Positions 1-5,708 of a DNA stretch of 8,948 nt are shown here, in pieces. The stretch is from Bacillota bacterium (lineage in GTDB: Bacteria; Bacillota; Clostridia; Peptostreptococcales; Anaerovoracaceae). The translations under genes were made by a program, and so were the position numbers. Below the pieces are notes generated by a model. It saw only the letters and a program-made list of their open reading frames with translations, was not told the DNA's origin and did not search any database. Position 1 is the first letter of the stretch, and every line of letters begins with the position of its first letter. The stretch covers positions 1 to 8,948 of the forward strand of contig JAEEUO010000028.1 in NCBI GenBank assembly GCA_016286935.1, in the 5' to 3' direction.

Positions 1-399
1 GAAGCGATGATCTACGGCGACGGCGCGTTAACGGATCCGGTCGGCAAGATCTGGGAGCTCGCGGACCCGGTCGTCAGCCCCGCCTATACGGCCGGCCTCG
101 AGGGACAGCCGTCCGAGCTGAAGATGAAATACCTCGCCGACAACGATTTCAAGAATCTGTCCGGCGATGAACTGAAAGCCGCGATCGAGGCGGAGATCCG
201 CAAGAAGGACGCCGCGATCGAAGCGCAGAAAAAGGACACGACGAAGTCCGCTCTCAAGGGCCAGATGGTCTCCGAGGGGACGACGCCGCGCCGTCTGACC
301 GACCTGATCGGCTCGCTCTGCGACCTGACTTCGGGCTCCGGCGACAAAGGCACCCCGATTATCTGGGTACAGGGTTATTTCGATAACTACACCAAATAA
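1..399 (+). CDS. Partial (3' end) CofE-like F420-0:gamma-glutamyl ligase family protein
   Basis: The reading frame is open from the first base, so the gene starts upstream; 132 codons of the C-terminal part are visible. The fragment contains a YGDGALTDPVGKIWELADP segment, a helical Lys/Glu/Ala-rich stretch, and a C-terminal block with GTTPRRLTDLIGSLCDLTSG followed by GDKGTPIIWVQGYFDNYT. I recall this pattern from Clostridial proteins annotated as coenzyme F420-0:L-glutamate ligase (COG1478-like). That family adds glutamate to a phospholactyl-flavin cofactor, but Clostridia carrying such proteins generally lack a full F420 pathway, so the real substrate is uncertain. No F420 gene is visible here. 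The next gene is a separately regulated riboflavin transporter; any functional link (both concern flavins) is inference. The family call rests on remembered similarity, because the catalytic N-terminal part lies outside the window. Confidence 0.55.
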   Translation, partial: EAMIYGDGALTDPVGKIWELADPVVSPAYTAGLEGQPSELKMKYLADNDFKNLSGDELKAAIEAEIRKKDAAIEAQKKDTTKSALKGQMVSEGTTPRRLTDLIGSLCDLTSGSGDKGTPIIWVQGYFDNYTK

Positions 400-410
400 T
401 CTGTTATAAC
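380..410 (+). promoter_or_regulatory. Possible extended -10 promoter for the FMN riboswitch-ribU unit
   Basis: TGTTATAAC at 402-410 fits an extended -10 (TG, one base, TATAAC). A weak -35 candidate, TCGATA at 380-385, lies inside the end of the preceding gene. Transcription would start close to 414-417, right at the 5' strand of riboswitch helix P1, which is tighter than usual. Readthrough from upstream is an alternative, since no terminator is visible between the first gene and the riboswitch. Confidence 0.35.
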
Positions 411-520
411 ATCACTTCGTAGGCAGGGTGGAATTCCCGATCGGCGGTGACAGTCCGCACGCGAAAGCTGAGCCGGTTGAACTCCGGCACCGACGGTAAC
501 AGTCCGGATGAAAGAAGGTA
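411..520 (+). promoter_or_regulatory. FMN riboswitch (RFN element)
   Basis: This is an FMN-sensing aptamer. The conserved blocks appear in order: AGGCAGGGTG (421-430), ATTCCC then CGGCGGTGACAGTCCGC, a GCGAAAGC stem-loop, GGTTGAACTCC, CCGACGGTAACAGTCCGG, and GATGAAAGAAGG. Helix P1 is short: CTTC at 415-418 pairs with GAAG at 514-517. No terminator hairpin with a U-tract lies between the aptamer and ribU. The 3' P1 strand is part of the ribosome binding site (AAAGAAGG, 511-518). Control is therefore most simply translational: FMN binding stabilises P1 and hides the Shine-Dalgarno, lowering riboflavin uptake when FMN is plentiful. The class is certain from conserved sequence; the mechanism is inferred from layout. 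Confidence 0.96.
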
Positions 521-525
521 TAAAA

Positions 526-1098
526 ATGAATACGGAAAAAGTCAATGCCACGCGCCGTCTGACGACCATGGCCGTCATGGCGGCGCTTTCCATCGTCCTC
601 GTCGCGCTGATCCACTTCCCGATCTTTCCGGTGGTCAGCTTCCTCGAATACGATCCCGCGGACATCCCGATCCTGATCTGCGGCTTCGCGTTCGGGCCCG
701 CCGGCGGGCTGATCGTGACGGCCGTCGCGGCGCTCGTCCAGGGCTTCACCGTCAGCGCCCACAGCGGCGTCTACGGGATCCTGATGCACATCCTCTCGAC
801 GGGTTCGTACGTCCTCGTTTCGAGCCTCCTCTACCGGAAGCACAAAACGAAGAAGGGCGCGGCGGTCGCGATCGTGTGCGGCGTTCTTGCCTCCGCCCTC
901 GTGATGTTCGGCGCGAACCTCGTCGTGACGCCGTACTTCATGCTCGGCGCGATCAACAGCGATACGGTCGGCATGGTCCTCGGCCTGATGCCCTATATCA
1001 TGGCCTTCAACGTGATCAAAGCCGGCGTGAACGGCCTCGTCACGTTCTTCCTCTACAAGCGCACGAGCAATCTTCTCCACAGACTCGGCGCCAAGTAG
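526..1098 (+). CDS. ribU: Riboflavin ECF transporter substrate-binding subunit RibU
   Basis: RibU is the membrane S component that binds riboflavin and works with the shared energy-coupling module (EcfT with two EcfA ATPases, not in this window). The 190-residue product is strongly hydrophobic, with membrane segments near residues 15-35, 48-72, 82-103, 112-138 and 150-178. It carries the family signatures EYDPADIPIL (41-50) and FNVIKAGVNGLVTFFLYK (161-178). Length is normal. I start at ATG 526 because AAAGAAGG at 511-518 sits 7 bases upstream. The in-frame ATG at 508 belongs to the conserved GGATGAAAGAAG of the aptamer and has no ribosome binding site. The FMN riboswitch directly upstream independently supports a riboflavin substrate. 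A terminator follows, so this looks monocistronic. Confidence 0.95.
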   Translation: MNTEKVNATRRLTTMAVMAALSIVLVALIHFPIFPVVSFLEYDPADIPILICGFAFGPAGGLIVTAVAALVQGFTVSAHSGVYGILMHILSTGSYVLVSSLLYRKHKTKKGAAVAIVCGVLASALVMFGANLVVTPYFMLGAINSDTVGMVLGLMPYIMAFNVIKAGVNGLVTFFLYKRTSNLLHRLGAK

Positions 1099-1118
1099 CG
1101 GCTCCCCGAACTTTTCCG

Positions 1119-1149
1119 ACACGCCCAGGGGTGCATGGGCGTGTTTTTT
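1119..1149 (+). terminator. Intrinsic terminator after ribU
   Basis: ACACGCCCA at 1119-1127 pairs perfectly over 9 bp with TGGGCGTGT at 1136-1144 around an 8-base loop, and the T-tract continues to 1149. It lies 20 bases past the ribU stop codon and separates this unit from the yhaM operon. Confidence 0.93.
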
Positions 1150-1174
1150 GTTGCCACAGGTCCGCGGAACGGGC

Positions 1175-1203
1175 TTGCGCGGCGGGACAGGGTATGGTAA
1201 TAT
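1175..1203 (+). promoter_or_regulatory. Upstream promoter candidate for the yhaM-recD2-comF operon
   Basis: TTGCGC at 1175-1180 is followed, after a 17-base spacer, by TAATAT at 1198-1203, with TG at 1195-1196 giving an extended -10. The predicted start is near 1210, just before the GTCAAT/ATTGAC palindrome. It lies past the ribU terminator and points toward yhaM. Confidence 0.6.
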
Positions 1204-1215
1204 CATAACTGTAAA

Positions 1216-1228
1216 GTCAATAATTGAC
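1216..1228. promoter_or_regulatory. Perfect 13-bp palindrome, possible operator
   Basis: GTCAATAATTGAC has 6-bp perfect arms around a single central A. It sits immediately downstream of the predicted start of the upstream promoter and upstream of the second promoter, a position suited to a repressor. I do not recognise the regulator. It is short and AT-rich in a GC-rich genome, which is suggestive but not proof. Confidence 0.35.
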
Positions 1229-1242
1229 ATGCGCGGCGAATT

Positions 1243-1261
1243 ACCGTTTGCCCGAAACGGT
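1243..1261. promoter_or_regulatory. Inverted repeat overlapping the -35 of the second yhaM promoter
   Basis: ACCGTTT (1243-1249) and AAACGGT (1255-1261) are perfect 7-bp arms separated by GCCCG. The dyad covers the TTGCCC -35 element at 1248-1253, so a bound protein would compete with RNA polymerase. The cognate factor is unknown to me. Confidence 0.4.
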
Positions 1262-1276
1262 TCCGGGACGTATAAT
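1248..1276 (+). promoter_or_regulatory. Main promoter candidate for yhaM-recD2-comF
   Basis: TTGCCC at 1248-1253, a 17-base spacer and a consensus TATAAT at 1271-1276 make a convincing housekeeping promoter. Transcription should begin near 1280-1284, leaving a leader of about 70 bases before yhaM. Confidence 0.8.
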
Positions 1277-1352
1277 GGAATCGTAAGAAAACCATCCGCG
1301 CCCGGCGGGGACCGCCCGCGGGCCTTGATACCGGACAGAAAGGGGAATCCCC

Positions 1353-2330
1353 ATGAAAACGATCTACGCAGCGAACGTCCGCCCGGGCGACGACATCCAG
1401 GACTTCTTCATCGTCAAGGGCGTCCAGATCAAAACCGGAAAGACCGACAAGGAATACCTCGATATTACGGTCGGCGACGCGAGCGGCGACCTCAACGCGA
1501 AGAAGTGGGACGTCTCGCCGGACGACAGCGAGGTCCGCTCGCTCCAAAACGGCGACGTCGTCAAGATCCGCGGGACGGTCGTCGAATTCAACGGCCAGAA
1601 ACAGCTCCGGATCCAGCGCATCCGCCGCGCGACCGCCCAGGACGGCGTCGATATGAACGACTTCGTGAAGGCGTCGCCCGAGAAACCTGAGGAGATGTAC
1701 GCGTATCTGACCGGGCTTGCGGAACGGATGGCCGACGACGACCTGCGGCGCCTGTCGATCGGCGTGATGGAGGCCCACAAAGAAAAGCTGCTCTACTGGC
1801 CCGCCGCGACGCGCAACCACCACGCGGAGCTCGGCGGCCTTCTGTGGCACATGAAGCGCATGGCGATGGCGGGTGAGCGGATCTGCGAGGTCTATCCGTT
1901 CCTGAACCGCGATCTTCTGATCGCCGGCGTGCTTCTCCACGACATGGAAAAGATCAACGAGATCGTCTCGAACACGGAGGGGATCGCGTCCGACTATTCC
2001 CGCGAGGGACAGCTCCTCGGCCACCTTGTGATGGGTGTCCGCGAGCTTGAGAAGGCGGGGGAGGCGTACGGCGTTCCGCGCGAAAAGCTGCTGCTTCTGG
2101 AACACATGATCCTGTCCCACCACTACGAGCCCGAATACGGTTCCCCGAAGAAGCCCGCGTTCGCGGAGGCGGAGGTCCTCCACTACCTCGACATCCTCGA
2201 CGCGCGCCTCTACATCTTCGAGGAGGTCGAAGAGACGCTCCGCCCCGGCGAGTTCTCCGAGAAGATCTTCTCCCTGGACAACCGGCGCGTCTACCGCGGC
2301 GATCTGAACGCGGACGCGGAAACCGAATGA
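1353..2330 (+). CDS. yhaM: 3'-5' exoribonuclease YhaM family (OB-fold plus HD domain)
   Basis: YhaM is a metal-dependent 3'-5' exoribonuclease of Gram-positive bacteria that trims short single-stranded RNA ends in the cytoplasm. The 325-residue product has an N-terminal OB-type nucleic-acid-binding domain (about 1-95, including DVVKIRGTVVEFNGQKQLRI near 68-87) and a C-terminal HD phosphohydrolase domain. Likely metal ligands are H157 in NHHAEL, H166, the HD pair H196-D197 in VLLHDMEK, H224 in LLGH, H256-H257 in ILSHHYEPEYGSP, and D280. This order matches YhaM, and the length is near the usual 310-320. ATG 1353 follows AAAGGGG (1339-1345) with 7-base spacing. A four-base CCCC just before the start could pair with that GGGG. 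It leads an operon, with recD2 starting 16 bases after its stop. Confidence 0.9.
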   Translation: MKTIYAANVRPGDDIQDFFIVKGVQIKTGKTDKEYLDITVGDASGDLNAKKWDVSPDDSEVRSLQNGDVVKIRGTVVEFNGQKQLRIQRIRRATAQDGVDMNDFVKASPEKPEEMYAYLTGLAERMADDDLRRLSIGVMEAHKEKLLYWPAATRNHHAELGGLLWHMKRMAMAGERICEVYPFLNRDLLIAGVLLHDMEKINEIVSNTEGIASDYSREGQLLGHLVMGVRELEKAGEAYGVPREKLLLLEHMILSHHYEPEYGSPKKPAFAEAEVLHYLDILDARLYIFEEVEETLRPGEFSEKIFSLDNRRVYRGDLNADAETE

Positions 2331-2346
2331 AGGAAACCGAAACAAA

Positions 2347-4560
2347 GTGGTTGAACTGTCGGCCGTATTGACGGAACTCATCTTCACCAATCCCGAAAAC
2401 GGATACACCGTCGCCCTGTTTGAGAATTCCGAAGAGGATGTCTCGTTCACGGGCGTCGGTATTTTGCCGTTCGCGCGGGAAGGGCGCCGCTATCGCCTTT
2501 CGGGCGACTGGGAGGTCCACAAACGGTACGGCGAACAGTTCTCGTTCACCGGCGCGTCCGAGGAACTGCCGACGACGGCGGACGGGATCGAAGCGTTCCT
2601 CGCGTCCGGCATGATCCGCGGGATCGGCCCGAAGACGGCAAAGGCGATCGTTTCGCGCTTCGGCGACGAGACGCTCAAGATCATCGAAAACGAACCGGCG
2701 CGCCTTGCGGAGGTCAGCGGGATCGGCCCGAAGACGGCCGCGAAGATCGTCGAGGGATACGCCCGGCAGCGTGAATTCGCGAACGTCGCGCTCTGGTTCG
2801 AGACGCGCGGCATCGCGATCCGGTACGCGAAGAAGTGCTACGACGTCTGGGGGAAGAACGCGCCGGACGTCATTCAGAACAACCCCTACCAGCTCGTCGA
2901 CGAGATCGTCGGCGTCGGATTCCGCACGGCCGACGCGCTCGCGGCGAAGCTCGGATTCGACCGCCACAGCGAGGACCGTCTCGCGTACGGCTCGCTCTAC
3001 GTTTTGAATTATTACGCGGAGGAGGGGAATACGTACTACCCGCTCCGCCCGTTCTGCGAGAGGACGGCGGAGCTTCTGGAGGTCTCGTCGGAGGAAGTCG
3101 GGAACGCCCTCCGCGTTCTCGCGCTGGCGGGACGGGCGCGCCTCGATTCGCTCGACGGGGAGACGGTCGTCTATCCGGAGCTCCTCCACCGCGCGGAGAC
3201 GCGCACGGCGGCGAAGCTGCTCGATCTCGAGCAGGCGTCGATCAAGCCGGTCGCGTTCGACCGGAAGCACCCCGTCTCAAACGTCGAACTGTCGGAGAAA
3301 CAGTGGAAGGCCGTCGAACTCGCGTGCCTTTCGGGCGTCTGCGTCATTACAGGCGGCCCCGGCACCGGCAAGACGACGATCATCAACACGATCCTCGGAT
3401 ACTTTGAACGGGCGGGCCTTACGACGGCGATCGCGGCTCCGACCGGGCGCGCGGCGAAGCGGATCACGGAGACGAGCGGCCGTCCTGCCTCAACGATCCA
3501 CCGCCTGCTCGAATACGTCTATTCGGACGACGACAAGCGGATCCGGTTCGGACGGAACGCGGAGAATCCGCTCGAGGCGGACGCCGTCATCTGCGACGAA
3601 TCGTCGATGATCGACATCCAGCTGATGGACGCGCTCCTCCAGGCGATCCCGTCCGGAACGCGGCTGATCCTCGTCGGCGACGCGAACCAGCTTCCCTCCG
3701 TCGGCCCCGGAAACGTCCTGCGCGACATCCTCGAGTCCGATATGGTCCCGTCGATCCGCCTGACCGAGATCTTCCGCCAGGCCGCGGAATCGCTCATCGT
3801 CGTCAACGCCCACCGCATCAACAGCGGCGAATACCCCGACCTGAACGCGCGGGAGAAGGACTTCTTCTTCCTGCGGCGGAAGACCGAAAAGGAGATGCTC
3901 GCGACGATCCTCGACCTCGCGACGAGGCGCCTTCCGGCCTTTTTCGGAACGGACGGCGAAGCGTCCGATCCGGTCCGTTCGATCCAGATCCTGACGCCCG
4001 TCCACAAAGGCCTGCTCGGAACGGAATCGCTGAACCGCGAACTCCAGGCCGTCCTCAATCCGCCCGACGAAACGAAGCGCGAGAAGGTCTTCGGAAACCG
4101 CCTGTTCCGCGAAGGCGACAAGGTGATGCAGACGAAGAACGACTACGAGCTCGCGTGGAAGCGGACGGACGATTTCTCCGAGGGCGAGGGCGTATTCAAC
4201 GGCGATCTCGGGACCGTCCTGGCGATCGACCCCGAGTTCAACGAGATGACCGTCGTGTTCGACGACGTGAAATGCGCGACGTACGACGCGACGAACCTGG
4301 AGGAGCTCGAGCTCGCGTACGCGGTCACGGTCCACAAAAGCCAGGGAAGCGAGTTCCCCGCCGTCGTCATGCCGATGACGTGGTTCCCGCCGTTCCTCGC
4401 GACGCGCAACCTCTTCTACACGGCCGTGACGCGCGCGAAGAAGCTCGTCGTCCTCGTCGGATCGGAGGACCGGATGCACGCCATGATCGACAACAACGCG
4501 ATCCGCGAGCGGTTCAGCGGCCTCGCCGTGAGGCTGAAACAATGGGACCCGTTCCGCTGA
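2347..4560 (+). CDS. recD2: RecD2-type 5'-3' DNA helicase (SF1B)
   Basis: RecD2 is the stand-alone RecD-like helicase of bacteria lacking RecBCD; it unwinds DNA 5'-3' and acts in replication-fork maintenance and repair. The 737-residue product has an N-terminal OB-like region (1-70), then helix-hairpin-helix repeats with GIGPKTA motifs near 92-98 and 125-131 and a third at IVGVGFRTADALA (187-199). The motor follows: Walker A GGPGTGKTT at 336-344 with K342, APTGRAAKR motif Ia, Walker B D417-E418 in CDESS, GDANQLPS at 444-451, LTEIFRQ motif, VTVHKSQGSEF near 660-670, and YTAVTRAKK at 691-699 with the arginine finger R696. Length is typical. The start is GTG 2347: no in-frame ATG lies between it and the yhaM stop, and AAGGA at 2330-2334 serves as a somewhat distant ribosome binding site. 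Its end overlaps comF. Confidence 0.95.
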   Translation: MVELSAVLTELIFTNPENGYTVALFENSEEDVSFTGVGILPFAREGRRYRLSGDWEVHKRYGEQFSFTGASEELPTTADGIEAFLASGMIRGIGPKTAKAIVSRFGDETLKIIENEPARLAEVSGIGPKTAAKIVEGYARQREFANVALWFETRGIAIRYAKKCYDVWGKNAPDVIQNNPYQLVDEIVGVGFRTADALAAKLGFDRHSEDRLAYGSLYVLNYYAEEGNTYYPLRPFCERTAELLEVSSEEVGNALRVLALAGRARLDSLDGETVVYPELLHRAETRTAAKLLDLEQASIKPVAFDRKHPVSNVELSEKQWKAVELACLSGVCVITGGPGTGKTTIINTILGYFERAGLTTAIAAPTGRAAKRITETSGRPASTIHRLLEYVYSDDDKRIRFGRNAENPLEADAVICDESSMIDIQLMDALLQAIPSGTRLILVGDANQLPSVGPGNVLRDILESDMVPSIRLTEIFRQAAESLIVVNAHRINSGEYPDLNAREKDFFFLRRKTEKEMLATILDLATRRLPAFFGTDGEASDPVRSIQILTPVHKGLLGTESLNRELQAVLNPPDETKREKVFGNRLFREGDKVMQTKNDYELAWKRTDDFSEGEGVFNGDLGTVLAIDPEFNEMTVVFDDVKCATYDATNLEELELAYAVTVHKSQGSEFPAVVMPMTWFPPFLATRNLFYTAVTRAKKLVVLVGSEDRMHAMIDNNAIRERFSGLAVRLKQWDPFR

Positions 4561-5318
4561 TCCGCAGGATCGCGGGGCGCGCCGCGGGACTCCTCTATCC
4601 GGACCGGATCTACTGCGTCTCGTGCGGCCATCCGATCGATCCGGGGATGCCGTACGCGCTCTGCGGAACGTGCCGCGAGCGGTTCTCGTTCGCGTCGGAC
4701 GGCCACAAACCGTCCGGCTTCCACGCGACGTGGTACACGCTCTGGGAGAAGGAACTCGTCCTCCGCTTCAAGTACGCGAACCGCGCGTATTACGCCGGTC
4801 CGATGGCGGAGATGATGGCGGACATGCTCCTCATGTACGCGCGCGAGGCGGTCCGCGTCGGAAGCGGCGATGCGACGTTCGACGGGACGGAGGAGACCGC
4901 GCCTCTGCGGCGCTTCTTCGACGGGATCGTCGCCGTCCCGCTCCACGAAGAGCGCTTCCGGAAGCGCGGCTACAACCAGGCCGAGCTCCTCGCGCGGGAG
5001 CTGTCGAAGCGCGTTGGCGTCCCGTATCTGCCGGACGCGCTCGTGCGGCGGAAGAAGACGGCGCCGCTCAAGACGCTCTCCGAGACCGAGCGGCGCGAGG
5101 AACTGCGCGGCGTCTTCGGGCCGGGCGAAGCGGACGTCGGCGGGATGCGGCTCATCCTCGTCGACGATATCCTGACGACCGGCGCGACGGCGGGCGCCTG
5201 CGGCGACATCCTCCGCGGGATGGGCGCCCGTTCGGTGAAGACCGTGGCGTTCGCGGCGACCGCGAAGGACCGGAAGAACGCCGTGACGGACGGCTTCGAC
5301 GTCCCGGAGGAGAGCTGA
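4542..5318 (+). CDS. comF: ComF family protein (zinc finger plus phosphoribosyltransferase domain)
   Basis: ComF/ComFC proteins support natural transformation, working with the ComFA helicase and DprA in uptake of single-stranded DNA; they have a phosphoribosyltransferase fold. The 258-residue product shows an N-terminal zinc-binding pair, C25-C28 and C41-C44, then KYANRAYYA (78-86). These are followed by RFRKRGYNQAELLAREL (138-154), the RKKTAPLKTLSETERREEL segment (170-188) that is a family signature, and the PRPP-binding loop LILVDDILTTGAT (204-216). It is slightly longer than many homologues because of an acidic insert near 108-120. ATG 4542 lies inside the last codons of recD2 (19-base overlap), with GAGG at 4530-4533 as ribosome binding site. 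The two are therefore probably translationally coupled. No comFA is adjacent, so a role in competence is a family inference. Confidence 0.9.
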   Translation: MGPVPLIRRIAGRAAGLLYPDRIYCVSCGHPIDPGMPYALCGTCRERFSFASDGHKPSGFHATWYTLWEKELVLRFKYANRAYYAGPMAEMMADMLLMYAREAVRVGSGDATFDGTEETAPLRRFFDGIVAVPLHEERFRKRGYNQAELLARELSKRVGVPYLPDALVRRKKTAPLKTLSETERREELRGVFGPGEADVGGMRLILVDDILTTGATAGACGDILRGMGARSVKTVAFAATAKDRKNAVTDGFDVPEES

Positions 5319-5346
5319 CGCGGAAGGGTGGCGCTTTGCGCGATCC

Positions 5347-5356
5347 GTGATACAAT
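5347..5356 (+). promoter_or_regulatory. Extended -10 promoter for the raiA RNA
   Basis: TGATACAAT at 5348-5356 is an extended -10 (TACAAT preceded by TG). No good -35 is visible; TGGCGC at 5329-5334 is the best, weak candidate. The predicted start, 5361-5363, coincides with the first base of the long closing helix of the downstream RNA, which strongly supports a separate transcript. Confidence 0.65.
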
Positions 5357-5362
5357 ACAAGA

Positions 5363-5576
5363 GAAGCGGCGGGATCGCCCGGGCTGTGGAGGAAGATCCA
5401 TGCCAGCCGCGGGCAAAGGGATCCACGTAAACCGTCCGGGGCGCGGCGACGCGCCCGGCGGCGAGCATGGCGCGGTTTAGAGGTAAGTCCTGACCGGCGC
5501 CTTTCGGCGGTAAACCGGCAGGCGGATGTGGGGGCAAAGACCAGGTCAGCCGGGCGATCCCGCCGCTTCTTTTTTT
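5363..5576 (+). ncRNA. raiA RNA: raiA-motif structured RNA
   Basis: This non-coding RNA of about 205 bases lies between comF and hpf (raiA), the location from which the raiA motif took its name. What I see: the 5' segment 5363-5386 pairs with 5547-5569 over 23 bp with one bulged G. Inside are a GNRA-capped hairpin (5436-5445 with 5450-5458, loop GCGA), TAAACCG 5428-5434 with CGGTTTA 5473-5479, CCATGC 5398-5403 with GCATGG 5465-5470, GTGGA 5386-5390 with TCCAC 5422-5426, and CCGG/CGCC pairing around a TTTC loop (5494-5518). The second and third helices interleave, forming a pseudoknot. A run of seven T follows the closing helix. The raiA class is known as an abundant, compactly folded RNA of Firmicutes and Actinobacteria whose molecular function is unsettled. 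The class call rests on position, size and fold; I cannot run a covariance search. Confidence 0.85.
5547..5576 (+). terminator. Probable 3' end of raiA RNA: closing helix strand plus U-tract
   Basis: The 3' strand of the closing helix ends at 5569 and is followed directly by seven T (5570-5576). Only weak local hairpins (for example CGGG/CCCG at 5551-5562) can form here without the distant 5' strand. Termination may therefore depend on long-range closure of the RNA, or the end may be made by processing. Confidence 0.5.
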
Positions 5577-5619
5577 GTTACGAAAATCACAAAGCGGACT
5601 ACCGCATGCGTATCTGTTG

Positions 5620-5628
5620 TGTTATACT
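5620..5628 (+). promoter_or_regulatory. Promoter candidate for hpf-cdaA-cdaR
   Basis: TGTTATACT (5620-5628) is an extended -10 with near-consensus TATACT. No good -35 is present (TACCGC at 5600-5605 is weak), as with the raiA RNA promoter. Start would be near 5635, giving a leader of about 74 bases before hpf. Confidence 0.6.
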
Positions 5629-5686
5629 ATTCTTGGGGTCATATCGGCTTTTCCGGAACGGAAGGCCGGATCCCATGTCCCATATC

Positions 5687-5700
5687 CCTTATCGGTAAGG
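5687..5700 (+). promoter_or_regulatory. Small hairpin covering part of the hpf ribosome binding site
   Basis: CCTTA (5687-5691) pairs with TAAGG (5696-5700) around a TCGG loop. The 3' strand includes the first half of the Shine-Dalgarno AAGGAGG at 5697-5703, which lies 5 bases before ATG 5709. It could damp initiation modestly; the remaining AGG stays exposed. Confidence 0.35.
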
Positions 5701-5708
5701 AGGATGCT

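Noticed and set aside
508..525. ATG 508 as the ribU start
   Set aside because: It is the invariant GGATG of the FMN aptamer and has no ribosome binding site; ATG 526 has a well-spaced one.
1224..1229. TTGACA as the -35 of a third yhaM promoter
   Set aside because: It is a perfect -35 hexamer, but no -10-like sequence occurs 16-18 bases downstream (TTGCCC region); it is better explained as part of the GTCAAT/ATTGAC palindrome.
1148..1690. Plus-strand ORF beginning in the yhaM leader
   Set aside because: It begins at a TTG inside terminator-adjacent sequence and continues as an Arg-rich shadow of yhaM without a ribosome binding site.
4155..4541. Upstream extension of the comF frame inside recD2
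   Set aside because: This is the shadow frame of recD2, Arg-rich, with no ComF features; the ATG at 4542 has a ribosome binding site and precedes the zinc-finger region.
5363..5576. RNase P RNA or 6S RNA as the identity of the structured RNA
   Set aside because: GAGGAAG near 5390 recalls the RNase P GAGGAAAGTCC core, but the RNA is about half the needed size and lacks the other conserved regions. 6S RNA would be one long hairpin with a central bubble, not a pseudoknotted fold.
5526..5708. N-terminal extension of hpf by 61 codons
   Set aside because: It runs through the raiA RNA and the hpf leader, encodes nothing resembling HPF, and the AAGGAGG site points to ATG 5709.
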